64,000 nt of DNA from Variovorax sp. Sphag1AA. GTDB lineage: Bacteria; Pseudomonadota; Gammaproteobacteria; Burkholderiales; Burkholderiaceae_C. Below the pieces are notes generated by a model. The model was not told the DNA's origin and did not search any database. It worked only from the letters and a program-made list of their open reading frames with translations. The DNA lies in NCBI RefSeq assembly GCF_014192575.1, contig NZ_JACHYC010000001.1:62001-126000 (forward strand). Reading direction: 5' to 3'. Numbering within the stretch: position 1 is the first letter of the stretch; each line of letters starts with the position of its first letter. A program made the translations under genes and the position numbers. Of the stretch, positions 50,100 to 60,330 are shown piece by piece.

Positions 50100-53000
50100 A
50101 TGAGTCCTTCGCGCGTCTTCATCGAGCGGCCGGTCGCGACCGCGCTGCTGATGCTCGCCATCGTCCTCGCGGGGCTGGTCGGCTTCCGGTTCCTGCCGCT
50201 GGCCGCTCTGCCGCAGGTCGATTACCCGACCATCCAGGTGCAGACGCTCTATCCGGGCGCGAGCCCGGAGGTCATGAGCCGCACCGTCACCGCGCCGCTG
50301 GAACGCCAGTTCGGCCAGATGGCGGGCCTCGATCGCATGAGTTCGACGAGCGCCACGGGCGTGTCGATCATCACGCTGCAATTCGCGCTCGACCAGACGC
50401 TCGACGTCGCCGAGCAGCAGGTGCAGGCTGCGATCAACGCGGGTGGCTCGCTGCTGCCGGCCGACCTGCCCGCGCCGCCGGTCTACGCCAAGGTCAACCC
50501 GGCCGATGCGCCGATCCTCACGCTGGCGGTCAGCTCCGAAACCATGCCGCTCACCGAGGTGCAGAACCTCACGAACACGCGGCTCGCGCAGAAGATCAGC
50601 CAGGTCGGCGGCGTCGGCCTGGTGACGCTCAACGGGGGACAGCGACCGGCGGTGCGTATCCAGGCAAACACCAATGCGCTTGCGTCGGTGGGTATCGGCC
50701 TCGACACGCTGCGGCAGGCGATTGCCGCGGCCAACTCCAACAGCGCAAAGGGCAGCTTCGACGGCCCTAAGCGCGCCTACACGATCAATGCGAACGACCA
50801 GCTCGTTGCCGCGGCCGACTACAAGAACCTGATCGTCGCGTGGAAGAACGGGGCGCCCGTGCGCATGAGCGACGTGGCCCGCGTGATCGATGGCGCCGAG
50901 AACACCCAGCTCGGCGCCTGGGCGGCGGTGCGGCCCGACGAGAAAGCGGGCGACGAAGAGGCCAAGCTGTATCCGGCCATCATCCTGAACGTGCAGCGCC
51001 AGCCCGGCGCGAACGTGATCGGCACGGTCGACGCGATCAAGAAGCAACTGCCCGAGCTCGAATCCTCGCTGCCCGGCTCGATCAAGGTCGAGGTGCTGAG
51101 CGACCGCACCACCGGCATCCGCGCATCGGTCAGCCACGTGCAACTCGAACTGGCGCTTGCTGTGGTGCTGGTCGTGCTGGTGATCTTCTTCTTCCTGCAC
51201 AGCCTGCGCGCGACGATCATCGCCAGCATCGCGGTTCCGATCTCGCTGATTGGCACTTTCGGTCTGATGTACCTGCTGGGCTACAGCCTGAACAACCTCA
51301 GCCTGATGGCACTGACCATCGCGACCGGCTTCGTGGTGGACGACGCGATCGTGATGATCGAGAACATCGCCCGCTATCTGGAGGACGGTGAGCCGCCGTT
51401 CCAGGCTGCGCTGAAGGGTGCGACGCAGATCGGCTTCACCATCATTTCGCTGACGGTGTCGCTGATCGCGGTGCTGATCCCGCTGCTCTTCATGGGCGAC
51501 GTGGTCGGCCGCCTGTTCCGTGAATTCGCGGTGACGCTGGCGATCACGATCCTGATCTCTGCCGTGGTTTCGCTCACGCTGGTGCCGATGATGTCGGCGC
51601 GCTGGCTCAAGCCCGAATCGGAAGAGGGCGGCCGTTTTGGCGCGAGCGTGCAGCGCTTCTTCGAGCGGGTGATTGCCCGCTACGACACATGGCTGCAATG
51701 GGTGTTCCGCCACCAGACGCTCACACTCATCGTTGCGGCGCTGACGATGGCGCTCACGGTGTTGCTCTACGTCGTGATCCCGAAGGGCCTTTTCCCGACG
51801 CAGGACACCGGCCAGCTCAAGGCCCGCATCGAAGCCGCCCAGGAAGTCTCGTACGCGCGCATGGCCGACCTGCAGCAGTCCGCCGCGAACGCAATCCTGG
51901 CCGATCCGGACGTGCAGAGCCTGAGCTCTGTGGTGGGCGTCGATGCCGCCAACAACACCGCGCTGAATATCGGCAGCATGCTCATCAACCTGCGCAAAGG
52001 CCACGATTCGCAGGCCGATGTGATGCAGCGCCTGCGCGAGCGCGTGCGCGCCAATGTCGCCGGCGCCACGCTGTACCTGCAGCCGACGCAGGACCTGACC
52101 ATCGACGCTGAAACCGGACCGACCGAATTCCGCGTGTCGCTCGAAGGTGTGGACACCGCGACGGTGAACACCTGGGCCACCAAGCTGGTCGAGCGCCTGC
52201 GCAGCGAGCCGCTGGTGCGCAACCCGACCACCGATGCGGGCGCGCAGGGCCTTGCTGCGTATGTCGACATCGACCGCAACACCGCGTCGCGGCTCTCGGT
52301 CACCGCCAGTTCGGTGGACGACGCGCTCTACAGTGCCTTCGGACAGCGCATCGTCTCGACCATCTTCACCGAGACCAACCAGTACCGCGTGATCCTCGAA
52401 GCGCAGCGCGAGCCGCTGTCTTCGCCCGAGGCGCTGGGCAATCTGCAGTTGCGCACAGGCGCCGGCACGGCGACGCCGCTTTCGTCGCTGGCGGCGGTGC
52501 GCGAGCAGTACGCGCCGCTCCAGGTCACCCGCGTGGCGCAGTACCCGGCGGCGACCATCGGCTTCGACACCGCGCCGAACGTGGCGCTTGGCAAGTCGGT
52601 CGCGGCGATCCGTTCAGTGGCGAAGGAAATCGGCATGCCCGCAAGCGTGAGCATGACCTTCCTCGGTGCGGCGGGCGCCTACGAGAAGTCGCTCACCAAC
52701 CAGCTCTGGCTCATCCTTGCGGCGGTCGTGTGCGTGTACATCGTGCTGGGCGTGCTCTACGAGAGCTACATCCATCCGTTGACGATCCTCTCCACACTGC
52801 CTTCGGCCGGCGTGGGTGCGCTATTGGCGCTCATCGTGACCGGCAACGACCTCGGCGTTATAGGGATCATCGGCATCATCCTGCTGATCGGTATCGTCAA
52901 GAAGAACGCGATCATGATGATCGACTTCGCGATCGATGCCGAGCGGCACCAGGGCAAGTCGCCGCTGGAAGCTATCCACCAGGCTGCGCTGCTGCGCTTC

Positions 53001-53252
53001 CGGCCGATCCTGATGACGACGCTGGCCGCGCTGTTCGCCGCGCTGCCGCTGATGTTCGGGTGGGGCGAAGGTGCCGAGCTGCGCCGGCCGCTGGGCCTCG
53101 CGATCTTCGGCGGACTGGTGGTGAGCCAGGTGCTGACGCTTTTCACCACGCCGGTGATCTACCTGGCTTTCGACCGCATGGGCCGCAGGCTGGGTGGTGG
53201 CCGCAAGGGCGACCGTGATGGCGACACCGAAGACAGCGGGGTGGCCGCGTAA
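50100..53252 (+). CDS. mdtB: RND efflux pump subunit (MdtB-like)
   Basis: 1050 residues, full length for the HAE1-type RND family. It begins [20 protein letters not shown] with [15 protein letters not shown] after TM1. TM4 carries the proton-relay Asp-Asp pair in [22 protein letters not shown]. The second half starts near 540, and the TM10 region is [21 protein letters not shown]. In enterobacteria, MdtB and MdtC form a mixed trimer exporting bile salts, novobiocin and zinc-related compounds; the same order here supports that arrangement. An AGG lies 8 nt before the ATG. Confidence 0.93.
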   Translation: MSPSRVFIERPVATALLMLAIVLAGLVGFRFLPLAALPQVDYPTIQVQTLYPGASPEVMSRTVTAPLERQFGQMAGLDRMSSTSATGVSIITLQFALDQTLDVAEQQVQAAINAGGSLLPADLPAPPVYAKVNPADAPILTLAVSSETMPLTEVQNLTNTRLAQKISQVGGVGLVTLNGGQRPAVRIQANTNALASVGIGLDTLRQAIAAANSNSAKGSFDGPKRAYTINANDQLVAAADYKNLIVAWKNGAPVRMSDVARVIDGAENTQLGAWAAVRPDEKAGDEEAKLYPAIILNVQRQPGANVIGTVDAIKKQLPELESSLPGSIKVEVLSDRTTGIRASVSHVQLELALAVVLVVLVIFFFLHSLRATIIASIAVPISLIGTFGLMYLLGYSLNNLSLMALTIATGFVVDDAIVMIENIARYLEDGEPPFQAALKGATQIGFTIISLTVSLIAVLIPLLFMGDVVGRLFREFAVTLAITILISAVVSLTLVPMMSARWLKPESEEGGRFGASVQRFFERVIARYDTWLQWVFRHQTLTLIVAALTMALTVLLYVVIPKGLFPTQDTGQLKARIEAAQEVSYARMADLQQSAANAILADPDVQSLSSVVGVDAANNTALNIGSMLINLRKGHDSQADVMQRLRERVRANVAGATLYLQPTQDLTIDAETGPTEFRVSLEGVDTATVNTWATKLVERLRSEPLVRNPTTDAGAQGLAAYVDIDRNTASRLSVTASSVDDALYSAFGQRIVSTIFTETNQYRVILEAQREPLSSPEALGNLQLRTGAGTATPLSSLAAVREQYAPLQVTRVAQYPAATIGFDTAPNVALGKSVAAIRSVAKEIGMPASVSMTFLGAAGAYEKSLTNQLWLILAAVVCVYIVLGVLYESYIHPLTILSTLPSAGVGALLALIVTGNDLGVIGIIGIILLIGIVKKNAIMMIDFAIDAERHQGKSPLEAIHQAALLRFRPILMTTLAALFAALPLMFGWGEGAELRRPLGLAIFGGLVVSQVLTLFTTPVIYLAFDRMGRRLGGGRKGDRDGDTEDSGVAA

Positions 53253-53264
53253 GCGGGGCCGGAC

Positions 53265-56200
53265 ATGAACCTTTCCAGGCCTTTCGTCCAGCGCCCGGTG
53301 GCCACAGTGCTGCTGACCATCGGCATCGCGCTGGCCGGCATCATCGGCTTCCTGGTGCTGCCCGTCTCGCCGCTGCCGCAAGTCGACTATCCGACGATCT
53401 CGGTGCAGGCCAGCCTCGCGGGCGCGAGCCCCGACACGATGGCCTCCAGCGTCGCAACCCCGCTGGAGCGGCGACTGGGCATCATTCCGGGCGTCAACGA
53501 ACTCACATCCACGAGTTCGCAGGGCTCGGCACGCGTCACGCTGCAGTTCGACCTGAGCCGCAACATCGACAGCGCCGCGCGCGAAGTGCAAGCCGCGATC
53601 AACGCCGCCCGCGTCGATCTTCCGGCGACGCTGCGCAGCAACCCGACATACCGCAAGCGCAATCCGGCGTCGGCGCCGGTGATGATCCTCGCGCTCACCT
53701 CGAAGACGCGCACGCCCGGCCAGATCTACGAAGAGGTCTCGAACATCGTCAGCCAGCGCCTTTCACAGGTGGAAGGTGTCGGCGAGGTCGAGATCGGCGG
53801 CGGTTCGCTGCCGGCGGTGCGGGTGGAGCTGGAGCCCTTCGCGCTCAACAAGTTCGGCATCAGCACCGAGGATGTGCGCGCTGCCATCCAGGCCAACAAC
53901 GCCAACCGGCCCAAGGGCGCGATCGAGAGCGCCGACCGCAAGCTGCAGATCTACACGCCAGCACCGGGACGGAAGGCGGTCGACTATCGCGACCTGGTGA
54001 TCGCCTGGCGCAACAACGCGGCGGTGCGCCTCAGCGACGTGGCACGGGTGATCGACGGCGTCGAGAACACCCGGACGCTGGGCCTCTTCAACGGCGAACC
54101 GGCGGTGATCGTGCTGGTGACCCAGTCGCCCGGCGCCAACATCATCGAGACCGTGGATGGCGTGCGCAACCTGCTGCCCGAACTTCGGGAGCAGTTGCCG
54201 CAGGACATCAACATCGAGGTGGCCTCGGATCGCACCAATTCCATCCGCGCCTCGCTGCACGAGATCGAGACCACGCTGTTGATCTCCGTCGCGCTGGTGG
54301 TGCTGGTGGTGGGCCTCTTCCTGCGCAAGGCGCGCGCGACCATCGTGCCGGCGGTGGCGACCGTGGTGTCGCTGCTGGGCACCTTCGGCGTGATGTACCT
54401 GCTGGGCTACAGCCTGAACAACCTGAGCCTGATGGCGCTCACGGTGGCCACTGGTTTCGTGGTCGACGACGCGATCGTGGTGCTCGAAAACACCATGCGC
54501 CATGTCGAGTCCGGCATGAACCGCGTGGAAGCCGCATTGCGCGGTGCGCGCGAAGTCGGCTTCACCGTGCTGTCGATCAGCCTGTCGCTGGTGGCGGTGT
54601 TCATCCCGCTGCTCTTCATGGGCGGGCAGGTGGGGCGGCTGTTCCGCGAGTTCGCGGTCACGTTGTCGGTCTCGGTGCTGATTTCGCTGGTGATCTCGCT
54701 CACCACCACGCCGATGCTGTGCGCGATGCTGCTGCGCAGCGAGGCGGAAGAGGGCGACAAGAAGCCCGGCAAGGTGCGCGGCTTCTTCATCCGCATCACG
54801 GAGAGCGCGTGGAACCGCACGCTGGTCGCCTACGCCCACAGCCTCGACTGGGCGCTGGCGAGCAAGGGTGTGGTGATTGCGGTTCTGCTCGCCGTGATCG
54901 CGCTCAACGTCTATCTCTTCAATGCGATTCCGAAGGGCTATTTCCCGCAGCAGGACAACGGCCAGCTCAATGCCGGCCTGCGCGCCGACCAGAGCATCTC
55001 GTCGGCCGCGATCGCCGAGAAGCTCAGGCAGGCGGTGGACATCATCCGCAAGGATCCGGCGGTCGATACCGTCGTCGGGTTCTCGGGCGGCGGGCGTGCG
55101 GGCGGCGGCTTCATGTTCGTCAACCTCAAGCCGGTGTCGCAGCGCACGGATCGCACGCAGGCGGTGATCGATCGGCTGCGTCCGCAGCTCAACCAGCTCA
55201 CCGGGCTGCGCGTGTTCCTGAGCCCGGTGCAGGATCTGCGCATGGGCGGCAGGTCGAGCAACTCGACCTACCAGTACACGCTCAAGAGCGACAACCTCAA
55301 TGACCTGCGCGCATGGTCGACCAAGCTCGCCGACCGTCTGCGGCAGGAGACCGCGCTGACCGACGTCGACAGCGACGATGCGGACAACGGCGTCGAGACC
55401 TTCGTCGATGTCGACCGCGATGCGGCCGCGCGGCTGGGCGTCAATTCGGCCGCGGTCGATGCCGCGCTCTACAACGCCTACGGGCAGCGATCGGTTGCGA
55501 CCATCTATGACGAGCTGAACCAGTACTCGGTGATCATGGAATGGGCGCCGCGTTTCCAGCGTTCGCCGATCGTGCTGCGGGACCTCTACGTGCCCTCGAC
55601 GCTGTCCGCCACCACCAACGCGAGCGGCGCCACGATCGTCAGTTCGGTGGAGGACAACAAGGACACCACCACCGGCACTTCGACGCTCGTGTCGGCCAAC
55701 CCGTCATCGCGCACCGCATCGACCGGACAGCAGGTCGCGACCGACACCACGCTGATGGTTCCGTTGTCGACCTTCGCCAAGTTCAGGGAGCGCGCGGTGC
55801 CGACGTCGATCGATCACCAGGACACCGAGCTCGCGAGCACCGTCTCGTTCAGCCTCGCCGACGGTGTGAGCCTGAGCGACGCGAAACGCGTCGTCGCAGA
55901 GGCCGAGGCCGACATCGCGATGCCGGTCAACGTGCGCGGCAGCTTCCAGGGCACGGCGCTTGCGGCCCAGCAGTCGCAGGGGCAGCAGTGGTTCCTGATC
56001 GTCGCGGCGCTCGTGGTGATCTACATCGTGCTCGGCGTGCTCTACGAGAGCCTCGTTCATCCGATCACGGTGCTGACAACCTTGCCTTCAGCCGGTGTCG
56101 GCGCGGTGTTGGCACTGCTGCTGTTCCGCATGGAGTTTTCCATCATCGCGTTGATCGGCGTGTTCCTGCTGATCGGCATCGTGAAGAAGAACGCGATCCT

Positions 56201-56528
56201 GATCATCGACTTCGCGCTCGAAGCGGAGCGTGCGCGCGGCCTGACCGCCACGCAGGCGGTGCGTGAGGCCTGCCTGCTGCGCTTCCGCCCGATCCTGATG
56301 ACCACACTGGCTGCCGCGCTGGGCGCATTGCCGCTTGCGATCGGCTTCGGACTGGGCGCCGAGCTGCGTCAGCCGCTGGGCGTGGCGATCATCGGCGGCT
56401 TGATCGCGAGCCAGATGCTGACGCTGCTGACGACGCCGGTGGTGTATGTGTTGCTGGACAAGCTGCGGCGCCGCACGTCCAACGAAAGAAACCTTAGCCG
56501 TGCGGCCGACGTGAACCCGACATCATGA
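53265..56528 (+). CDS. mdtC: RND efflux pump subunit (MdtC-like) with a porter-domain insertion
   Basis: 1087 residues, about 60 more than enterobacterial MdtC. Start NLSRPFVQRPVATVLLTIGI; TM4 with the Asp-Asp pair in [23 protein letters not shown]10 block [22 protein letters not shown]. The extra length is a Ser/Thr/Ala-rich stretch (about residues 775-830, from LSATTNASGATIVSSVEDNK to GQQVATDTTL) between DLYVPS and MVPLSTFAKF, in the periplasmic porter or docking region. It starts 12 nt after mdtB and its stop overlaps the outer membrane gene (ATGA), so the four genes are one operon. Confidence 0.92.
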   Translation: MNLSRPFVQRPVATVLLTIGIALAGIIGFLVLPVSPLPQVDYPTISVQASLAGASPDTMASSVATPLERRLGIIPGVNELTSTSSQGSARVTLQFDLSRNIDSAAREVQAAINAARVDLPATLRSNPTYRKRNPASAPVMILALTSKTRTPGQIYEEVSNIVSQRLSQVEGVGEVEIGGGSLPAVRVELEPFALNKFGISTEDVRAAIQANNANRPKGAIESADRKLQIYTPAPGRKAVDYRDLVIAWRNNAAVRLSDVARVIDGVENTRTLGLFNGEPAVIVLVTQSPGANIIETVDGVRNLLPELREQLPQDINIEVASDRTNSIRASLHEIETTLLISVALVVLVVGLFLRKARATIVPAVATVVSLLGTFGVMYLLGYSLNNLSLMALTVATGFVVDDAIVVLENTMRHVESGMNRVEAALRGAREVGFTVLSISLSLVAVFIPLLFMGGQVGRLFREFAVTLSVSVLISLVISLTTTPMLCAMLLRSEAEEGDKKPGKVRGFFIRITESAWNRTLVAYAHSLDWALASKGVVIAVLLAVIALNVYLFNAIPKGYFPQQDNGQLNAGLRADQSISSAAIAEKLRQAVDIIRKDPAVDTVVGFSGGGRAGGGFMFVNLKPVSQRTDRTQAVIDRLRPQLNQLTGLRVFLSPVQDLRMGGRSSNSTYQYTLKSDNLNDLRAWSTKLADRLRQETALTDVDSDDADNGVETFVDVDRDAAARLGVNSAAVDAALYNAYGQRSVATIYDELNQYSVIMEWAPRFQRSPIVLRDLYVPSTLSATTNASGATIVSSVEDNKDTTTGTSTLVSANPSSRTASTGQQVATDTTLMVPLSTFAKFRERAVPTSIDHQDTELASTVSFSLADGVSLSDAKRVVAEAEADIAMPVNVRGSFQGTALAAQQSQGQQWFLIVAALVVIYIVLGVLYESLVHPITVLTTLPSAGVGAVLALLLFRMEFSIIALIGVFLLIGIVKKNAILIIDFALEAERARGLTATQAVREACLLRFRPILMTTLAAALGALPLAIGFGLGAELRQPLGVAIIGGLIASQMLTLLTTPVVYVLLDKLRRRTSNERNLSRAADVNPTS

Positions 56529-57997
56529 GTGCTTCGAATCCATTGATCTCCCGCAACCCCCCGCGAGCGCTCGCGCGAACGGCGATGGCCCTGGCATTGA
56601 TTGCCGCGCTGGCCGCGTGCGCGGTCGGCCCTGAATATGTCCAGCCGGAAACGGCAAATCCCCCGGCTTGGAAGTCCGCACCTGCCGCCGAGGGATGGCT
56701 ACCTGCCGCGCCCGCGGATGCGCTGGATCGCGGTGAATGGTGGAAGCTCTTCGGCGACGCGACCCTCGACGATCTCGCCTCTCGCGTGCAGGTGTCGAAC
56801 CAGAACATCGCTGCCGCCGTCGCCAACTACTCGCAGGCGCAAGCGCTGGTTCGCGGGCAACGAGCGGCACTGTTCCCGAGCGTGGCGGTCGACGGCAGCG
56901 CGCGCCGCAGCGGTGCGCGCAACACATCGCCGTCGAACGCGATGGCCGCTTCGCTCAACGCCGACTGGGCACCGGACGTGTGGGGACGCTTGCGCAAGGC
57001 GGTCGATAGCGCGCAGGCGAACGCGCAGGCGAGCGAGGCCGATCTGGCGCTGGCGCGCCTGTCCGCCATCGGTGATCTCGCGACCAACTACTTCTCGCTG
57101 CGTGAGGCCGACGCCGAACTGCGCATCCTCGACGTCACGCTCGAAGGCTACGAACGCAGCCTGAAGATCACGCGCAATCGCTATGAGGCCAGCATCGCGG
57201 CGCAAAGCGATGTGCTGCAGGCGGAGACGCTGCTGGTCACGACCCGGGCGGAACGCGTGGCGCTCAAGCGCACGCGAGACACGCTGGAGCACGCAATCGC
57301 CGTGCTGATCGGCGCGGCGCCGGCGGAGTTCTCGCTGCCCGCCGCCGACTGGAAGCCGGTGGTGCCCGGCATTCCGTCCGGCGTTCCGACGCTGCTGCTT
57401 CAGCGCCGTCCCGACATCGCGGCCGCCGAGCGCGACGTCGCCTCTGCCAATGCGCAGATCGGCATCGCGCGATCGGCCTACTACCCGAGCTTCACGCTCA
57501 ACGGCGCCGTCAGCAGCACCACAACGCGCGTGGGTGATCTCTTCAACGCCTCGAATACGCTCTGGTCGCTCGGGTTGTCGGTGGCGCAGGTGGTGTTCGA
57601 CGCGGGCGCCATCAGTGCGAGCGTCGATGCGGCCAAGGCGAGCCATGAGGCATCCGTTGCGCGTTACCGGCAGACGGTGCTGACCGCGTTCCAGAACGTC
57701 GAGGACCAGCTGACCGCCGGCGCCAGCTTGGCCGAGCAGGAAACCATGCGCAGGCAGGCTTCGGCTGCAGCGGACCGGACCGAGGAGCAGTTCCTCAATC
57801 GCTATCGCGCGGGCACCATCGACTACACCAGCGTCGTGGTGGCGCAGGTGTCGGCGCTCAATGCGCGGCGCACGCTGCTGCAAGTGCAGGTCAGCCGGCA
57901 GACCGCGGCGGTGGCACTGATCCAGTCGCTCGGCGGCGGATGGCATGCCGACTGGATGCAGGACGTCGTCCAGCCTGTCGCGAGCAGCGGCTCCTGA
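56525..57997 (+). CDS. RND efflux outer membrane channel lipoprotein (NodT/OprM family)
   Basis: 490 residues. A lipoprotein signal (MALALIAALAAC, Cys near 37 as the lipidated residue) is followed by AVGPEYVQPET, the standard OprM/NodT start. Two related halves give the repeated helical hairpins (FGDATLDDLASRVQVSNQNI; ALNPSF-like RSAYYPSFTLNGAVSS in the second half, RRPDIAAAERDVASANAQIG). It forms the trimeric exit duct for the MdtABC-like pump. ATG overlaps the mdtC stop by 4 nt. The racemase-superfamily gene starts 14 nt after its stop and may be co-transcribed. Confidence 0.92.
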   Translation: MSASNPLISRNPPRALARTAMALALIAALAACAVGPEYVQPETANPPAWKSAPAAEGWLPAAPADALDRGEWWKLFGDATLDDLASRVQVSNQNIAAAVANYSQAQALVRGQRAALFPSVAVDGSARRSGARNTSPSNAMAASLNADWAPDVWGRLRKAVDSAQANAQASEADLALARLSAIGDLATNYFSLREADAELRILDVTLEGYERSLKITRNRYEASIAAQSDVLQAETLLVTTRAERVALKRTRDTLEHAIAVLIGAAPAEFSLPAADWKPVVPGIPSGVPTLLLQRRPDIAAAERDVASANAQIGIARSAYYPSFTLNGAVSSTTTRVGDLFNASNTLWSLGLSVAQVVFDAGAISASVDAAKASHEASVARYRQTVLTAFQNVEDQLTAGASLAEQETMRRQASAAADRTEEQFLNRYRAGTIDYTSVVVAQVSALNARRTLLQVQVSRQTAAVALIQSLGGGWHADWMQDVVQPVASSGS

Positions 57998-58011
57998 GCT
58001 ACGCTCGGGGC

Positions 58012-58653
58012 ATGACACGCATCGCCCTGATTCATGCCCTGAGCCATTCGATCGCGCCCATCAACGACGCCTTCGAACGCGATTGGCCCGAGGCCGTTCG
58101 CATGAACCTCATGGACGACAGCCTTTCTGCCGACCTCGTGCGCGCTGGTGGCCTCGATGCGGCGATGCACGAACGCTTCCTGCGGCTCGGGCAATACGTG
58201 GTGGATGCCGGTGCGAACGGCATCCTGTTCACCTGCTCGGCGTTCGGATCGTGCATCGAGGCAGTCGCGCGGCGGCATGCCGGCATCCCGGTGCTCAAGC
58301 CCAACGAAGCCATGGTGGAAGAGGCCGCGGCAGGAACGGGTCGCCTCGGGTTGATCGCCACCTTTCAACCGACGCTGGATTCGATGCCGTCGGAGTTTCC
58401 GGAAAGCGTGGACCTGGAGACCGCGCTCGCCGCTGGCGCGATGGAGGCACTGAATCGCGGGGACGTGCGGCAGCACGACGAGCTGGTCGCTGCGCAGGCC
58501 AGGGCCCTGAAGGAACGCGGCTGCGTGCGTATCGCGCTGGCCCAGTTCAGCATGGCGCGCGCACGGGCCGCCTGCGAGGACGCATCGGGACTGCCCGTGA
58601 TGACGACCGTGGACAGCGCCGTGCGGGCATTGCGCGAGCGCGCATCAGCATGA
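58012..58653 (+). CDS. Asp/Glu racemase superfamily protein with one catalytic cysteine
   Basis: 213 residues with the racemase superfamily layout: N-terminal RIALIHALSHSIAPINDAF, first cysteine site ILFTCSAFGSC (Cys75, Cys81), and second half GRLGLIATFQPTLDSM. In two-cysteine racemases, the second half carries a CTH-like motif; here the equivalent stretch is RIALAQFSMA with Gln178 and no cysteine. One-cysteine members include arylmalonate decarboxylase and maleate isomerase, so racemase activity is doubtful. It starts 14 nt after the efflux channel gene and overlaps the GNAT gene start (ATGA). Confidence 0.8.
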   Translation: MTRIALIHALSHSIAPINDAFERDWPEAVRMNLMDDSLSADLVRAGGLDAAMHERFLRLGQYVVDAGANGILFTCSAFGSCIEAVARRHAGIPVLKPNEAMVEEAAAGTGRLGLIATFQPTLDSMPSEFPESVDLETALAAGAMEALNRGDVRQHDELVAAQARALKERGCVRIALAQFSMARARAACEDASGLPVMTTVDSAVRALRERASA

Positions 58654-59327
58654 ACCAGCTGCTCGACAACATCGCCTGGAACGCGCTTTCCGGCGCGCAC
58701 GCGAAGTTCTCGTCCGGCAATGACCGGGCACGGCGCTACGCGCCGGGCTTCTCGCCGATCGCCGGTTTCGCGGACACGCGGCATCCCGATTTCGATGCGC
58801 TCGCGCCGCTCTGCGAACCCGGCGAAGCCGTCTATTGCATGGACTGGACCGGCGTCGCGCCGACAGGGTGGAACATCGATGTGGATGCCACCATGTACCG
58901 GATGGTCTGGGTCGGCGCCATGCCAGGCGACGATCCCGCGCTGGAAGCTGTGCCTCTGCGGCCGGAGCATGCCGCGCAGGCGGTCGAACTCGCAACCCTG
59001 ACCCGGCCCGGCCCCTTCGGTCCGCACACGCCCGAACTGGGCGAGTATTTCGGCTGCTTCGAGGATGGCCGCCTGATCGCCATGACCGGCGAACGCATGC
59101 ACGCCGGCACGCTGCATGAAATCAGCGGCGTGTGCACGCACCCGGACTTCCAGGGACGCGGACTCGCCCGACGGTTGATGGAAAAGCTGATCCGCCGCCA
59201 GTTGCTGCGTGGCGAGACGCCGTTCCTCCATGTCATGCGCGACAACGACAGCGCGCACCGGCTGTATCTGCGCATGGGCTTCCGAGACCACTGCGAAGCG
59301 GCAGTCCGCGTCATCTCGCGGTGCTGA
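58650..59327 (+). CDS. GNAT-family N-acetyltransferase (FR47-like)
   Basis: 225 residues. The N-terminal half (about 1-115) is variable (LLDNIAWNALSGAHAKFSSG, GEAVYCMDWTG); the C-terminal half is the GNAT core with LHEISGVCTHPDFQGRGLAR binding acetyl-CoA (R/Q-x-x-G-x-A type) and LHVMRDNDSAHRLYLRMGF closing it. This two-part build matches the FR47-like branch. ATG overlaps the racemase-superfamily stop, so the two products may act on the same small molecule. The substrate is unknown. Confidence 0.88.
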   Translation: MNQLLDNIAWNALSGAHAKFSSGNDRARRYAPGFSPIAGFADTRHPDFDALAPLCEPGEAVYCMDWTGVAPTGWNIDVDATMYRMVWVGAMPGDDPALEAVPLRPEHAAQAVELATLTRPGPFGPHTPELGEYFGCFEDGRLIAMTGERMHAGTLHEISGVCTHPDFQGRGLARRLMEKLIRRQLLRGETPFLHVMRDNDSAHRLYLRMGFRDHCEAAVRVISRC

Positions 59328-59385
59328 TCTGAGTCGCACCTGACTTCTTCCATCGCGATAATCGACGCTCTTTCAAGGAGCACGC

Positions 59386-60210
59386 GTGGATATCGTTTTG
59401 CTGGTCAAGGCCGCCATCATGGGCATCGTCGAGGGGCTGACCGAATTTCTTCCCATCTCATCGACCGGCCACCTCATCCTCGCGGGCTCGCTGCTCGGCT
59501 TCGATGACGACAAGGCGAAAGTCTTCGATATCGCGATCCAGACCGGCGCGATCTTCGCGGTCATCCTGGTCTACTGGCAGAAGATCCATTCGACCATCGT
59601 CGCGCTGCCGCGCCAGCCCAAGGCGCGGCGCTTTGCGCTCAACGTGCTGATTGCTTTCCTGCCGGCGGTGGTGCTCGGGCTGCTGTTTGGCAAGGCGATC
59701 AAGGCGCACTTGTTCATCCCGATCGTGGTGGCGAGCACCTTCATCATCGGCGGCTTCATCATCCTGTGGGCCGAGAAGCGCCCGCCGGGCTCAGTGCGCA
59801 TCGAGCACGTGGACGACATGACGCCGTGGGACGCGCTGAAAGTCGGGCTCGTGCAGTGCTTCGCGATGATCCCTGGCACCAGCCGGAGTGGCTCGACCAT
59901 CATCGGCGGCATGCTGCTCGGGTTGTCGCGCAAGGCGGCGACCGATTTCTCCTTCTTCCTCGCAATTCCGACCCTGATCGGCGCGGCCGTCTACAGCCTC
60001 TACAAGGAACGCGCGCTGCTGTCCGCGGCAGACATCCCGCTGTTCGCGGTGGGACTCGTGTTCTCGTTCGTGAGCGCCTGGCTTTGCGTCCGCTGGCTGC
60101 TGCGCTACATCAGCACCCACGACTTCATCCCGTTCGCGTGGTATCGCATCGCCTTCGGCATCGTGGTGCTGGCGACGGCGTGGAGCGGGCTGGTCGTCTG
60201 GGCTGATTGA
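59386..60210 (+). CDS. uppP: Undecaprenyl-diphosphatase
   Basis: 274 residues, starting at GTG with AAGGAG 7 nt upstream. The two family motifs are present: [15 protein letters not shown] near 17-31 and the phosphatase loop [13 protein letters not shown] near 164-176. About eight transmembrane segments. The enzyme regenerates undecaprenyl phosphate for peptidoglycan and other surface polymers and gives bacitracin resistance. Single gene; repeat copy D begins directly after its stop and separates it from the convergent hydrolase gene. Confidence 0.96.
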   Translation: MDIVLLVKAAIMGIVEGLTEFLPISSTGHLILAGSLLGFDDDKAKVFDIAIQTGAIFAVILVYWQKIHSTIVALPRQPKARRFALNVLIAFLPAVVLGLLFGKAIKAHLFIPIVVASTFIIGGFIILWAEKRPPGSVRIEHVDDMTPWDALKVGLVQCFAMIPGTSRSGSTIIGGMLLGLSRKAATDFSFFLAIPTLIGAAVYSLYKERALLSAADIPLFAVGLVFSFVSAWLCVRWLLRYISTHDFIPFAWYRIAFGIVVLATAWSGLVVWAD

Positions 60211-60309
60211 GCTCGCCCCCAGGCTTCGCGCACTTCGTGTCGCTTCGCCAACCCCCTTCCGGGGGCAATACCAGCGGCCCGGCCAAGCCGGTTCCGCGGT
60301 ATTTCTGGT
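60211..60309 (+). repeat. Post-stop structured repeat, copy D
   Basis: It begins immediately after the uppP stop. Hairpins: GCGCAC-ttc-GTGTCGC, CCCCC-ttcc-GGGGG and the 37-nt stem-loop 60267-60303 closed by AATACC/GGTATT. This closing stem is the AT-richest of the five and still pairs fully. Confidence 0.9.
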
Positions 60310-60330
60310 ACGAGTGGGGCGATCGACCCG

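Noticed and set aside
49959..52004. A 681-codon minus-strand frame across the adaptor and MdtB-like genes
   Set aside because: Asp/His/Arg-rich, without motifs or a ribosome site, and it covers two well-supported genes.
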